DNA from: an uncultured Asticcacaulis sp.
Lineage (GTDB): Bacteria > Pseudomonadota > Alphaproteobacteria > Caulobacterales > Caulobacteraceae
Direction: 5' to 3'
Assembly (NCBI GenBank): GCA_946480125.1
Contig: CAMLIY010000205.1
Span: forward strand, 1 to 5,553
DNA: 5,553 nucleotides
In this document: positions 1 through 5,553 of the stretch, in pieces
Layout of the letters: each line of letters begins with the position of its first letter
Numbering within the stretch: the first letter of the stretch is position 1
Notes under the pieces: model-generated
What the model was told of the DNA's origin: nothing
Seen by the model: the letters and a program-made list of their open reading frames with translations, nothing else
The model's database searches: none
Position numbers and translations under genes: made by a program

Positions 1-225
1 TCGCGCTCCAATCCGAAATCCTATCTGCAGGAATGGGCGGTGGCGCACGGCATGGGCGCCCCGGTCTATACGCTGGTCAGCCGTAAAGGCCCCGACCACG
101 CGCCTGTTTTCACCATTGAGGTCCGCATAGACCATCTTCCCCCGCAATCGGCCAGCGGCAAATCCCGCCAGGAGGCCGAAAAGGCCGCCGCGCTTGGCCT
201 TATCGAACGAGACAAACTGAATTGA
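1..225 (+). CDS. rnc: Ribonuclease III, C-terminal part (dsRNA-binding domain)
   Basis: This is the 3' end of rnc; the window opens inside the gene, so only 74 codons and the TGA stop are present. RNase III cleaves double-stranded RNA, including the rRNA precursor stems that release pre-16S and pre-23S rRNA. The visible part is the dsRNA-binding domain. It starts with NPKSYLQEWA (family form DPKT-LQEWA, first helix), followed by the strand segment with GPDHAPVFTIEV. It ends with GKSRQEAEKAAA, the basic start of the second helix that grips the RNA phosphate backbone. The N-terminal catalytic domain with its acidic metal-binding residues lies outside the window. The stop overlaps the start of era by 4 nt, which fits the common rnc-era operon. 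Identification is firm; only the truncation by the window edge limits it. Confidence 0.95.
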   Translation, partial: SRSNPKSYLQEWAVAHGMGAPVYTLVSRKGPDHAPVFTIEVRIDHLPPQSASGKSRQEAEKAAALGLIERDKLN

Positions 226-1196
226 CCGAAGCATATAATACCAGCGGTGAAGTGACGACCTGCGGCTTTGTCGCTATTATCGGCGCGCCGAACGCCGGCA
301 AATCGACGCTTGTGAACCAACTGGTCGGCACCAAGGTGTCCATCGTCACCCAGAAAGTGCAGACGACGCGCTTCCCGGTGCGCGGCATCGCGCTCGATGG
401 TGATTGCCAGATGATCCTGGTTGATACACCGGGCATCTTCAAGCCGCGCCGCCGGCTCGACCGCGCCATGGTCAAGTCGGCCTGGAGCGGGGCTGAGGAT
501 GCCGATTGCATCGTCCTTTTGGTCGATGCCGCCGCGCAACTGGCGGTCAAGCACCCGAATGCCGATACGAAACCGACCGGCGCCGATCACAAGGCGGTGG
601 AAGATGTCGAGATGATCGTCAAGGGTCTCAAGGACAATGGCGCCAAGGCCATTTTGGCGCTCAACAAGATCGACCTGATGAAAAGCGAGAACCTGCTGGC
701 CATCGCCGATGAGCTTTACAAGGAAGGCGTCTTCGAGGACGTCCTGATGATCTCGGCGGAAAAAGGCCATGGCGTCAAGGATCTGCGCAGCCTGCTGGTC
801 AAGAAGATGCCGGCCGGCCCGTGGCTGTATCCCGCCGATCAGGCCGCCGATGCGCCGGTGCGTATTCTGGCCGCTGAAATCACCCGCGAGAAGCTGTTCC
901 TGCGCGTACATGAGGAACTGCCCTATGCCGCGGCGGTCGTCACCACCGATTTCACCGACAAGCCGGACGGCTCGGCGCGCATCGAGCAGACCATTTTCGT
1001 CGAACGCGATAGCCAGCGCTCGATTGTGCTGGGCAAGAACGGCCAGACCCTGAAATGGATCGGCATGAAATCGCGCGAGGAACTGGGCAAGCTGCTCGAT
1101 CGCCAGGTCCACCTGTTCCTGCATGTCAAGGTCGAGGAAAAGTGGAGCGAGGACCGCGCCTTGTACGCGCAGTTTGGCCTGGAATACGAATCCTGA
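222..1196 (+). CDS. era: GTPase Era, 30S ribosomal subunit assembly factor
   Basis: Era is an essential GTPase that binds near the 3' end of 16S rRNA and helps 30S maturation. The 324-residue product has an N-terminal GTPase domain with P-loop GAPNAGKST (21-29), switch I QTTR (47-50), DTPG (68-71), NKID (148-151) and a SAE motif (178-180). A C-terminal KH domain follows, with VERDSQRSIVLGKNG (260-274; GKNG is the RNA-binding GxxG loop) and VHLFLHVKVEEKW (296-308). The protein is longer than E. coli Era (301 residues). Much of the excess is an insertion at about residues 104-127, between the LLVDA strand and the next helix. The chosen start is TTG at 222, inside the rnc stop (TTGA overlap), which suggests translational coupling. 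No strong ribosome binding site is visible. An in-frame GTG at 252 would remove 10 non-conserved residues and remains possible. Confidence 0.95.
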   Translation: MTEAYNTSGEVTTCGFVAIIGAPNAGKSTLVNQLVGTKVSIVTQKVQTTRFPVRGIALDGDCQMILVDTPGIFKPRRRLDRAMVKSAWSGAEDADCIVLLVDAAAQLAVKHPNADTKPTGADHKAVEDVEMIVKGLKDNGAKAILALNKIDLMKSENLLAIADELYKEGVFEDVLMISAEKGHGVKDLRSLLVKKMPAGPWLYPADQAADAPVRILAAEITREKLFLRVHEELPYAAAVVTTDFTDKPDGSARIEQTIFVERDSQRSIVLGKNGQTLKWIGMKSREELGKLLDRQVHLFLHVKVEEKWSEDRALYAQFGLEYES

Positions 1197-1225
1197 CGTC
1201 TTTGCGTCGGGCATAGTTGTAAGGC

Positions 1226-1257
1226 TTATCCACAGATTACACAGATTGCACAGATTA
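1226..1257 (+). repeat. Left arm: DnaA-box-like 9-mer followed by three 9-bp tandem repeats
   Basis: A perfect 9-mer TTATCCACA (1226-1234) overlaps an array of three tandem units: CACAGATTA (1231-1239), CACAGATTG (1240-1248) and CACAGATTA (1249-1257). The 9-mer equals the consensus DnaA box TTATCCACA. Read with the box as the first unit, the arm is a period-9 array ending in CACA each time. Whether DnaA binds here is not shown; the other units match the box consensus only poorly. Confidence 0.8.
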
Positions 1258-1360
1258 AGGGAAGGAATGATGCCATCATATATTTGATGGTCTGAATGAG
1301 CGCCTTTGGCGCTCGAATAGATAAGCGCCCAAGCATTGGCGTTCATCAAATCCTTGATCT

Positions 1361-1392
1361 TAATCTGTGCAATCTGTGTAATCTGTGGATAA
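1361..1392 (-). repeat. Right arm: inverted copy of the 9-bp array and DnaA-box-like 9-mer
   Basis: This is the mirror image of the left-arm array. It holds TAATCTGTG (1361-1369), CAATCTGTG (1370-1378) and TAATCTGTG (1379-1387), followed by TGTGGATAA (1384-1392), which is the DnaA-box consensus on the minus strand. The order of variant units (A, G, A endings) is preserved between arms. This suggests the arms arose from one another or are kept identical as a single folded unit. The arm ends 15 nt before the recO start codon, so it lies in the presumed recO leader. Confidence 0.8.
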
Positions 1393-1412
1393 ACCTTCTT
1401 AAAAGAACGCTC

Positions 1413-2129
1413 ATGGAATTTGAAGACGAAGCCATAGTCCTCTCCGCCCGGTCGCATGGCGAAACCGGCGCGATCGTTCATGTTCTGACCGAAAGCCATG
1501 GCGTCTATGCCGCCCATATCGCCGGCGGGGCGTCACGGCGGATCAAGCCGCTGTTGCAGGCGGGTTCCCGCGTCGCCTTCGCCTATCGCGCCCGTAATGC
1601 CGATCAGCTGGGCGCCGCCACCCTGGAAGCTTCCGGGCCATCTCCCGATCTGCTGGATGAGCCCTTGGGTCTGCTCGGTCTGCAATGCGCCTGCACGATA
1701 ACGCAGACTGTTTTGCCCGAACGTGACAGCCAGCCCGGCGCCTTTCATGCCCTGTCAGCCTTGATCGGCCTTTTTGCCTTTGAAGATATCTGGCCCGCGG
1801 TCTATGTTCGCTATGAGGCGGGGCTTTTGGAAGCGCTGGGCTACGGCCTCGATCTCAGTGCTTGCGCCGTCAGCGGCGAACGCGATGACCTGCTCTATGT
1901 CAGTCCGAAATCGGGCCGGGCGGTGGGGCGGACAGCCGGCGCGCCCTACAAGGATAAGCTCCTGCATTTGCCGGGCTTCATGCTGTCGTCACAAGGGGGG
2001 CTGACGGAGGGTGATGTGGTGCGCGGCCTGGAGCTGACAGGCTTTTTCCTGGAGCGCCACGTCTTTCATCCCCATAATAAACCCCTGCCGGATATACGTA
2101 CGCGACTAAAGGAAACGCTTACGCGCTAA
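1413..2129 (+). CDS. recO: DNA repair protein RecO
   Basis: RecO works with RecF and RecR to load RecA onto gapped single-stranded DNA covered by SSB, in recombinational repair. The 238-residue product shows the typical N-terminal OB-fold opening MEFEDEAIVLSARSHGETG, with the conserved basic and HGE residues. The GGASRRIKPLLQAGSRV region follows at about residues 46-62. The C-terminal helical part carries YEAGLLEALGYGLDLSACAVSG and VSPKSGRAV, as in alphaproteobacterial RecO. Only one cysteine is present in the LSACAVSG stretch, so the four-cysteine zinc site of some RecO proteins is absent. The start is ATG 1413. The reading frame stays open back to 1296, but the extra 39 residues come from the repeat element (including LNLCNLCNLWI) and are not RecO-like. 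The ribosome binding site is weak (AAAAGAA at 1401-1407). Confidence 0.93.
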   Translation: MEFEDEAIVLSARSHGETGAIVHVLTESHGVYAAHIAGGASRRIKPLLQAGSRVAFAYRARNADQLGAATLEASGPSPDLLDEPLGLLGLQCACTITQTVLPERDSQPGAFHALSALIGLFAFEDIWPAVYVRYEAGLLEALGYGLDLSACAVSGERDDLLYVSPKSGRAVGRTAGAPYKDKLLHLPGFMLSSQGGLTEGDVVRGLELTGFFLERHVFHPHNKPLPDIRTRLKETLTR

Positions 2130-2162
2130 CCCTGTGCCGGCTCAGCTACGTTCTTAAAAACA

Positions 2163-2177
2163 ACCAAACGGTTTGGT
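2163..2177. promoter_or_regulatory. Operator-like perfect palindrome upstream of the unknown helical gene
   Basis: ACCAAACGGTTTGGT is a perfect inverted repeat of 7-bp arms around one central G. It lies in the recO/unknown-gene spacer, 34 nt after the recO stop and 53 nt before the preferred start at 2231. Its length and symmetry resemble binding sites of TetR-type dimeric repressors. No matching regulator is in the window and no clear promoter hexamers flank it, so its role is inferred from shape and position only. Confidence 0.4.
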
Positions 2178-2230
2178 AACGGATTATGTGCCATAACCCC
2201 CTCTTCGAACTGGGGAGTTATAAGCCGCGT

Positions 2231-2695
2231 ATGCTGCCATACAGTGAGCAGGATCTGTTAGCCGCCAATGTCAATCCGGCCACCGGACTGGCGACGGACT
2301 ACCTGAACCTGTTCAATGAAGCGATCATGCTGTTCGAAATGGGCCTCGATATGCCGGATATGGCCGAGGAACTGGCCGACTGGCGACGCCGGGGTTATGT
2401 CGAGCATTTCGAGCAGTCGGGCTTTGAAATGAAGGACGTAGTCATCGCCGCCTATCATCAGGCTCCGGCCGATACCCGCCGTGAGTTTGACGAGGTATGC
2501 GACCGCGCCCTGACGGCCTTCAATTCCTCAATTGATATCCTGATCAGCTCAAACCTGGCGGAAGAGACGGCCCATGCTGATCTCAGCGACCGGCTGCGGG
2601 ACATGAAGGCGCTCGTGCTGGAGATGGATTCGCATATCCATGGCCGCGCCCTGGCTCAAAAAAGCCTGCAAAGCGAAGTTGACGCCCTCTTTTAA
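2231..2695 (+). CDS. Conserved hypothetical helical protein of unknown function
   Basis: I do not recognise a named family. The 154-residue product is acidic, predicted almost wholly helical, and has no signal peptide, membrane segment or metal-binding cysteine cluster. The N-terminal stretch MLPYSEQDLLAANVNPATG, then LATDYLNLFNEAIMLFEMG, looks like a conserved core. I recall similar uncharacterised alphaproteobacterial proteins starting with MLPYS or a close variant, but cannot confirm this here. The middle part (about residues 49-78) has an aromatic, charged WRRRGYVEHFEQSGF segment. The C-terminal half (about 81-154) is amphipathic helix. Start choice: ATG 2231 gives the presumed conserved N terminus and has GGGGAG at 2212-2217, 13 nt away, which is long for a ribosome binding site. 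ATG 2186 would add 15 residues without a visible site. The gene precedes the diguanylate cyclase on the same strand with a 125-nt gap, so a functional link is possible but unproven. Confidence 0.75.
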   Translation: MLPYSEQDLLAANVNPATGLATDYLNLFNEAIMLFEMGLDMPDMAEELADWRRRGYVEHFEQSGFEMKDVVIAAYHQAPADTRREFDEVCDRALTAFNSSIDILISSNLAEETAHADLSDRLRDMKALVLEMDSHIHGRALAQKSLQSEVDALF

Positions 2696-2820
2696 ACAGT
2701 TGAGGCCGGCCGTTAAGCCTAAGTCTTAATCGGAAAATAACGCAGATATGGCACTATAAGGTCTCATAAAGTAGCCTTGTACCCATAAGCAATGCCCTCC
2801 CGCCTTCACATTTTACATTC

Positions 2821-3762
2821 ATGAACGAAGTACCTGCCTCACGCGCTGACCTGGTGCTTCCGTCTCTGGACATCCTGGTACGTATTGCCGAAGGGCTGCT
2901 GGCCGCCGGCACGGCCATGGCTGTGTTCAGCCCGCAGGATCGTCTGCATTTTGCCTCCTCTGGCTTCATGGAACTCTATGACGTTCAGCCGGGTGCGCAG
3001 ACCTTCGACACCCTCATGCGTCATTGTTGGCAAAGTGGTCATGGTCCCAGAATCGATACCGACGATATCGAAGGCTGGCTTGAACGCGCCAATACCAAGC
3101 GCCGCAGCCAGCTGGTGCGGCAGTTCGAGGTTGATATGATCGACGGGCGCTGGTTATGGATCAGTGAGACGACGCTGAAGGACGGCTGGATCATACTTTC
3201 GGTGGCCGATTTCACCGCCGTGAAACGCCGGGAATTTCGTCTGGAAAGCGATCGTGACGCGGCGATCACAGCATCCGAAACCGACCATTTGACCGGCCTG
3301 TTCAATCGCGGGGCCACCATGACGCGCTTTGGTCATGTGGTTGATCGCGCCATGGGCAGCGGCGAAGTTTTCAGCGCCGTGCTGATCGACCTCGATCACT
3401 TTAAATCGATCAATGACCGCTTTGGTCATGACTATGGTGATCAGGTCCTTGTGCATTTCGCCACCAGCGCCGGCGCGGTTTTGCGTGACCGCGATATTCT
3501 GGGCCGGGTCGGCGGTGAAGAATTTCTTATACTCATGCCTGGCGCCAATATGAATCAGGCCTGTGCCGTGGTCGAACGCCTGCAGGCCTATCTTAACGAT
3601 CAGCGCCTGACCCTGCGCGATGTCATCGTGCGTTACAGCTTTTCCGCCGGTGTCGCCGAATGGGCGCGTGGCAAGACCCCCGACATGCTGTACCGCGACG
3701 CCGACCAGGCGCTTTACGCCGCCAAGAATGCCGGCCGCAACATGGTGCGCCGCGCAAGCTAA
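2821..3762 (+). CDS. Diguanylate cyclase with N-terminal PAS-like sensor domain
   Basis: The 313-residue soluble protein should make the second messenger c-di-GMP from two GTP. Residues of about 20-137 form a PAS-like domain: AMAVFSPQDRLHFASSGFMELY resembles a PAS entry, and DGRWLWISETTLKDGWIILS with VADFTAVKRRE resembles its final strands and linker. A GGDEF domain follows. It has DHLTGLFNR (155-163), metal and nucleotide residues in IDLDHFKSIND (189-199), FGHDYGD (201-207), the active-site GGEEF (231-235), and the closing DADQALYAAKNAGRN (293-307). RDRD (222-225) fits the RxxD inhibitory site at PleD-like spacing, so product feedback inhibition is expected. There is no EAL domain, membrane segment or receiver domain; the signal sensed is unknown. 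ATG 2821 is the first usual start codon after an in-frame TAA at 2767. No ribosome binding site is visible before it. Confidence 0.93.
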   Translation: MNEVPASRADLVLPSLDILVRIAEGLLAAGTAMAVFSPQDRLHFASSGFMELYDVQPGAQTFDTLMRHCWQSGHGPRIDTDDIEGWLERANTKRRSQLVRQFEVDMIDGRWLWISETTLKDGWIILSVADFTAVKRREFRLESDRDAAITASETDHLTGLFNRGATMTRFGHVVDRAMGSGEVFSAVLIDLDHFKSINDRFGHDYGDQVLVHFATSAGAVLRDRDILGRVGGEEFLILMPGANMNQACAVVERLQAYLNDQRLTLRDVIVRYSFSAGVAEWARGKTPDMLYRDADQALYAAKNAGRNMVRRAS

Positions 3763-3775
3763 ACCGTGAACAAAT

Positions 3776-3806
3776 GGCCTTGGGCCTTCGGGCAGGCCTT
3801 GTCTTG
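3776..3806 (+). terminator. Possible intrinsic terminator after the diguanylate cyclase gene
   Basis: GGCCT (3776-3780) can pair with AGGCC (3794-3798). Inside it, after a 3-nt bulge, GCC (3784-3786) pairs with GGC (3791-3793) closed by a TTCG tetraloop (3787-3790). A modest T-rich stretch TTGTCTT (3799-3805) follows. The structure starts 13 nt after the stop at 3762 and precedes parC. The bulge and the interrupted T tract make it weaker than a textbook terminator. Confidence 0.45.
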
Positions 3807-3833
3807 ACTCCTTACTCGCCCTAGTTTGCCGGC

Positions 3834-5553
3834 ATGAGCGATTTAGTGATTCCCCCACAGAACCCGGACGGCGGGCGTATTCTTGACGAGCCGATGAGCG
3901 ATGCGCTCTCGAAGCGTTACCTCGCCTATGCTTTATCCACTATCAGTTCACGTGCCTTGCCGGACGTGCGTGATGGCATGAAGCCTGTCCACCGTCGCGT
4001 GCTGTACGGCATGGGCAATATGCGCCTGAGCCCGGAAGCCGCTGCGCGTAAATGCGCCGCCGTGGTAGGCCTGGTCATGGGGACCTTCCACCCGCATGGT
4101 GACGCCTCGATCTATGACGCATTGGTGCGTCTGGCGCAGGATTTCGCGCAACGGTATCCTTTGGTCGAAGGCCAGGGCAATTTCGGCAATATCGACGGCG
4201 ATAATGCCGCCGCCATGCGTTATACCGAATGTCGCCTGACGGTGGCGGCCATGCTGCTGCTGGAGGGGATCAGCGAGGATTCGGTTGATTTCCGCGCCAC
4301 CTATGATGAGCGCGACGAGGAGCCCGTCGTGCTGCCGGCCGGATTTCCCAACCTGCTGGCCAATGGCGCGCAGGGGATTGCCGTTGGCATGGCCACCTCG
4401 ATCCCGCCGCACAATGTCGCCGAACTGATCGACGCCTGCCGTAAACTGCTGACAAAGCCGGATACAACGACTGAAGAGTTGATGGAATTTATCCCCGGTC
4501 CGGATTTCCCGACCGGCGGCATCTGCGTCGAGAGCAAGGCGTCGATCCTCGAATCCTACAAGACCGGGCGTGGTTCTATTCGTACCCGTGCGCGCTATGA
4601 GGTCGAGGATCTCGGCCGCGGCGGCTGGCGTATCGTCGTGCGCGAAATTCCCTATCAGGTGCAGAAATCCCGCCTGATCGAACAACTGGCCGACCTGATC
4701 GAAAACAAGAAGGCGCCTTTGCTCGGCGATGTGCGCGATGAATCCGACGAAGAGGTCCGTCTGATTCTCGAACCGAAGACGCGTAATATCGAACCCGAAG
4801 TCCTGATGGAGAGCCTGTTCAGGATCTCCGATCTCGAAACGCGGTTCAGCGTCAATATGAACGTGCTCGATGCCACCGGCACGCCACGCGTCATGGGGCT
4901 GAAGCCTTGCCTGACGGCCTTCCTCGACCACCGCCGCGTGGTGCTGGTGCGGATGTCGAACTGGCGCCTGGACCGCATCGAAAAGCGTCTCCATCTGCTT
5001 GATGGTTTGATGGTCGCCTTCCTCAATCTCGATGAGGTGATCCGCATCATCCGCGAGGATGAAAAGCCGCGTGACGTGCTTATGGCGCGCTTTTCCCTGA
5101 GCGAATTGCAGGCTGACTACATCCTCGATACCCGCCTGCGCCAATTGGCGCGGCTGGAGGAAATGACCATCACCGACGAGCACAAGAAGCTGTCGGAAGA
5201 ACGCGACGGCATCAAGGCACTGCTCGACAGCGAAAAGCTGCAATGGAAGCGTATCGATCAGCAACTGGCCGAGGTGCGCAAGAAGCTGCCGTCGCCGCGC
5301 CGCACCACCTTCATGGATGCGCCGGTCGGCATCGAGGTTGCAGCCATCGAATCCTACCTGCCGAAGGAGCCGATCACCGTCATCCTGTCATCGCGCGGCT
5401 GGATTCGCGCCAGCAAGGGCAAGGTCGAAGATCCCTCCGAACTGAAGTTCAAGGAAGGCGACGAATTGGCCTATCTGGTGCCGGGCTTCACCACTGACAA
5501 GCTGCTGATCCTGACCTCCGATGGCCGCTTCCTGTCGCTCGGCTGCGACAAGC
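3834..5553 (+). CDS. parC: DNA topoisomerase IV subunit A (partial, truncated by window end)
   Basis: ParC pairs with ParE to form topoisomerase IV, which unlinks replicated chromosomes. The window holds 573 codons and stops inside the gene; E. coli ParC is 752 residues, so roughly the C-terminal quarter is missing. Visible parts are the start of the winged-helix region [20 protein letters not shown] (22-41), [17 protein letters not shown] (86-102) and the catalytic dyad Arg129-Tyr130 in [25 protein letters not shown] (172-191), the tower and coiled-coil gate (about 260-490), and the first part of the C-terminal beta-pinwheel (about 500 onward, [14 protein letters not shown]) follow. The RKCA stretch (72-75) and [20 protein letters not shown] favour ParC over GyrA, and no GyrA box is seen. 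ATG 3834 is preceded by an in-frame TAG at 3822, which fixes the upstream limit. No strong ribosome binding site is visible. Position 91, equivalent to the quinolone-contact serine of E. coli ParC, is alanine. Confidence 0.94.
   Translation, partial: MSDLVIPPQNPDGGRILDEPMSDALSKRYLAYALSTISSRALPDVRDGMKPVHRRVLYGMGNMRLSPEAAARKCAAVVGLVMGTFHPHGDASIYDALVRLAQDFAQRYPLVEGQGNFGNIDGDNAAAMRYTECRLTVAAMLLLEGISEDSVDFRATYDERDEEPVVLPAGFPNLLANGAQGIAVGMATSIPPHNVAELIDACRKLLTKPDTTTEELMEFIPGPDFPTGGICVESKASILESYKTGRGSIRTRARYEVEDLGRGGWRIVVREIPYQVQKSRLIEQLADLIENKKAPLLGDVRDESDEEVRLILEPKTRNIEPEVLMESLFRISDLETRFSVNMNVLDATGTPRVMGLKPCLTAFLDHRRVVLVRMSNWRLDRIEKRLHLLDGLMVAFLNLDEVIRIIREDEKPRDVLMARFSLSELQADYILDTRLRQLARLEEMTITDEHKKLSEERDGIKALLDSEKLQWKRIDQQLAEVRKKLPSPRRTTFMDAPVGIEVAAIESYLPKEPITVILSSRGWIRASKGKVEDPSELKFKEGDELAYLVPGFTTDKLLILTSDGRFLSLGCDK

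Larger units (their letters stand above)
1221..1397. repeat. Nested palindromic repeat element with 39-bp terminal inverted repeats
   Basis: This element fills most of the 216-bp gap between era and recO. The left arm (1221-1259) and right arm (1359-1397) are reverse complements at 38 of 39 positions; the one mismatch pairs C1225 with A1393. After a short internal loop, 1262-1266 pairs with 1351-1355 for another 5 bp. Inside, 1283-1289 can pair with 1344-1350 (7 bp), and 1298-1304 with 1308-1314 form a perfect 7-bp hairpin with a TTT loop. The whole could fold as a long stem in RNA or a cruciform in DNA. There is no open reading frame for a transposase and no convincing target-site duplication at the edges. 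It could be a MITE-like non-autonomous element or a dispersed intergenic repeat; copy number in the genome cannot be judged from one window. Confidence 0.88.

Noticed and set aside
1195..1208. GACG/CGTC hairpin at the end of era as a terminator
   Set aside because: Only 4 bp with a 6-nt loop and no T tract; too weak to support.
1211..1407. Target-site duplication flanking the palindromic element
   Set aside because: The bases outside 1221 and 1397 (AGTTGT and CTTAAA) share no direct repeat, so transposition cannot be claimed from the edges.
66..1517. 483-codon open frame on the minus strand, antisense to era and into recO
   Set aside because: The translation matches no family I know, lies over a certain era gene, and its middle is made of repeat-arm translation. 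Long antisense frames are expected from codon bias in GC-rich genes.
2755..2760. TATAAG as a -10 hexamer for the diguanylate cyclase gene
   Set aside because: No -35-like hexamer lies 16-18 nt upstream, and Caulobacterales promoters often differ from this form. Not enough to call a promoter.
3154..3858. 234-codon open frame on the minus strand over the diguanylate cyclase
   Set aside because: Antisense shadow of the GGDEF domain; no domain or start signal supports it.
3933..3941. TTATCCACT, one base off the DnaA box, near the start of parC
   Set aside because: It encodes the conserved Leu-Ser-Thr of ParC in frame, so coding constraint explains it.
3948..5264. 438-codon open frame on the minus strand, antisense to parC
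   Set aside because: It is fully inside parC, rich in His/Gln/Arg as typical of shadow frames, with no recognisable domain. The + strand frame shows all ParC motifs.

Overview
The window looks like a piece of an alphaproteobacterial chromosome, most likely Caulobacterales (an Asticcacaulis/Caulobacter-type organism). This is inferred from the moderately high GC, the alphaproteobacterial character of Era, RecO and ParC, and the gene order rnc-era-reco-(two genes)-parC. All genes lie on the + strand. No RNA gene, CRISPR array, transposase or recognisable prophage is visible.

Region by region. Positions 1-225 hold the last 74 codons of rnc (RNase III), which is its double-stranded-RNA-binding domain. 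The gene era (222-1196) follows with a 4-nt overlap and a TTG start. A 216-bp gap (1197-1412) then separates era from recO. Most of this gap is a 177-bp nested palindrome (1221-1397) with 39-bp terminal inverted repeats that match at 38 of 39 positions. Each arm contains three tandem copies of a 9-bp unit and begins with a perfect consensus DnaA box. recO (1413-2129) starts 15 nt beyond this element. A 15-bp operator-like palindrome (2163-2177) precedes a small predicted all-helical protein of unknown function (2231-2695). Next comes a diguanylate cyclase with a PAS-like sensor domain, an intact GGEEF active site and an inhibitory RxxD site (2821-3762). A weak hairpin with a UUCG loop and a T-rich tail follows it. 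parC (3834 to the window end) is truncated at the right edge after 573 codons, just inside its C-terminal domain.

How the genes work together. rnc and era both serve ribosomal RNA processing and 30S assembly and appear translationally coupled. recO acts in RecFOR recombinational repair, and parC encodes the A subunit of the decatenase topoisomerase IV. From memory, in many alphaproteobacteria recO is followed directly by parC. Here a c-di-GMP synthase and an unknown protein sit between them. The most unusual non-coding feature is the repeat element between era and recO. Its ends resemble a dispersed repeat that I recall from many genomes, but its function is unknown.
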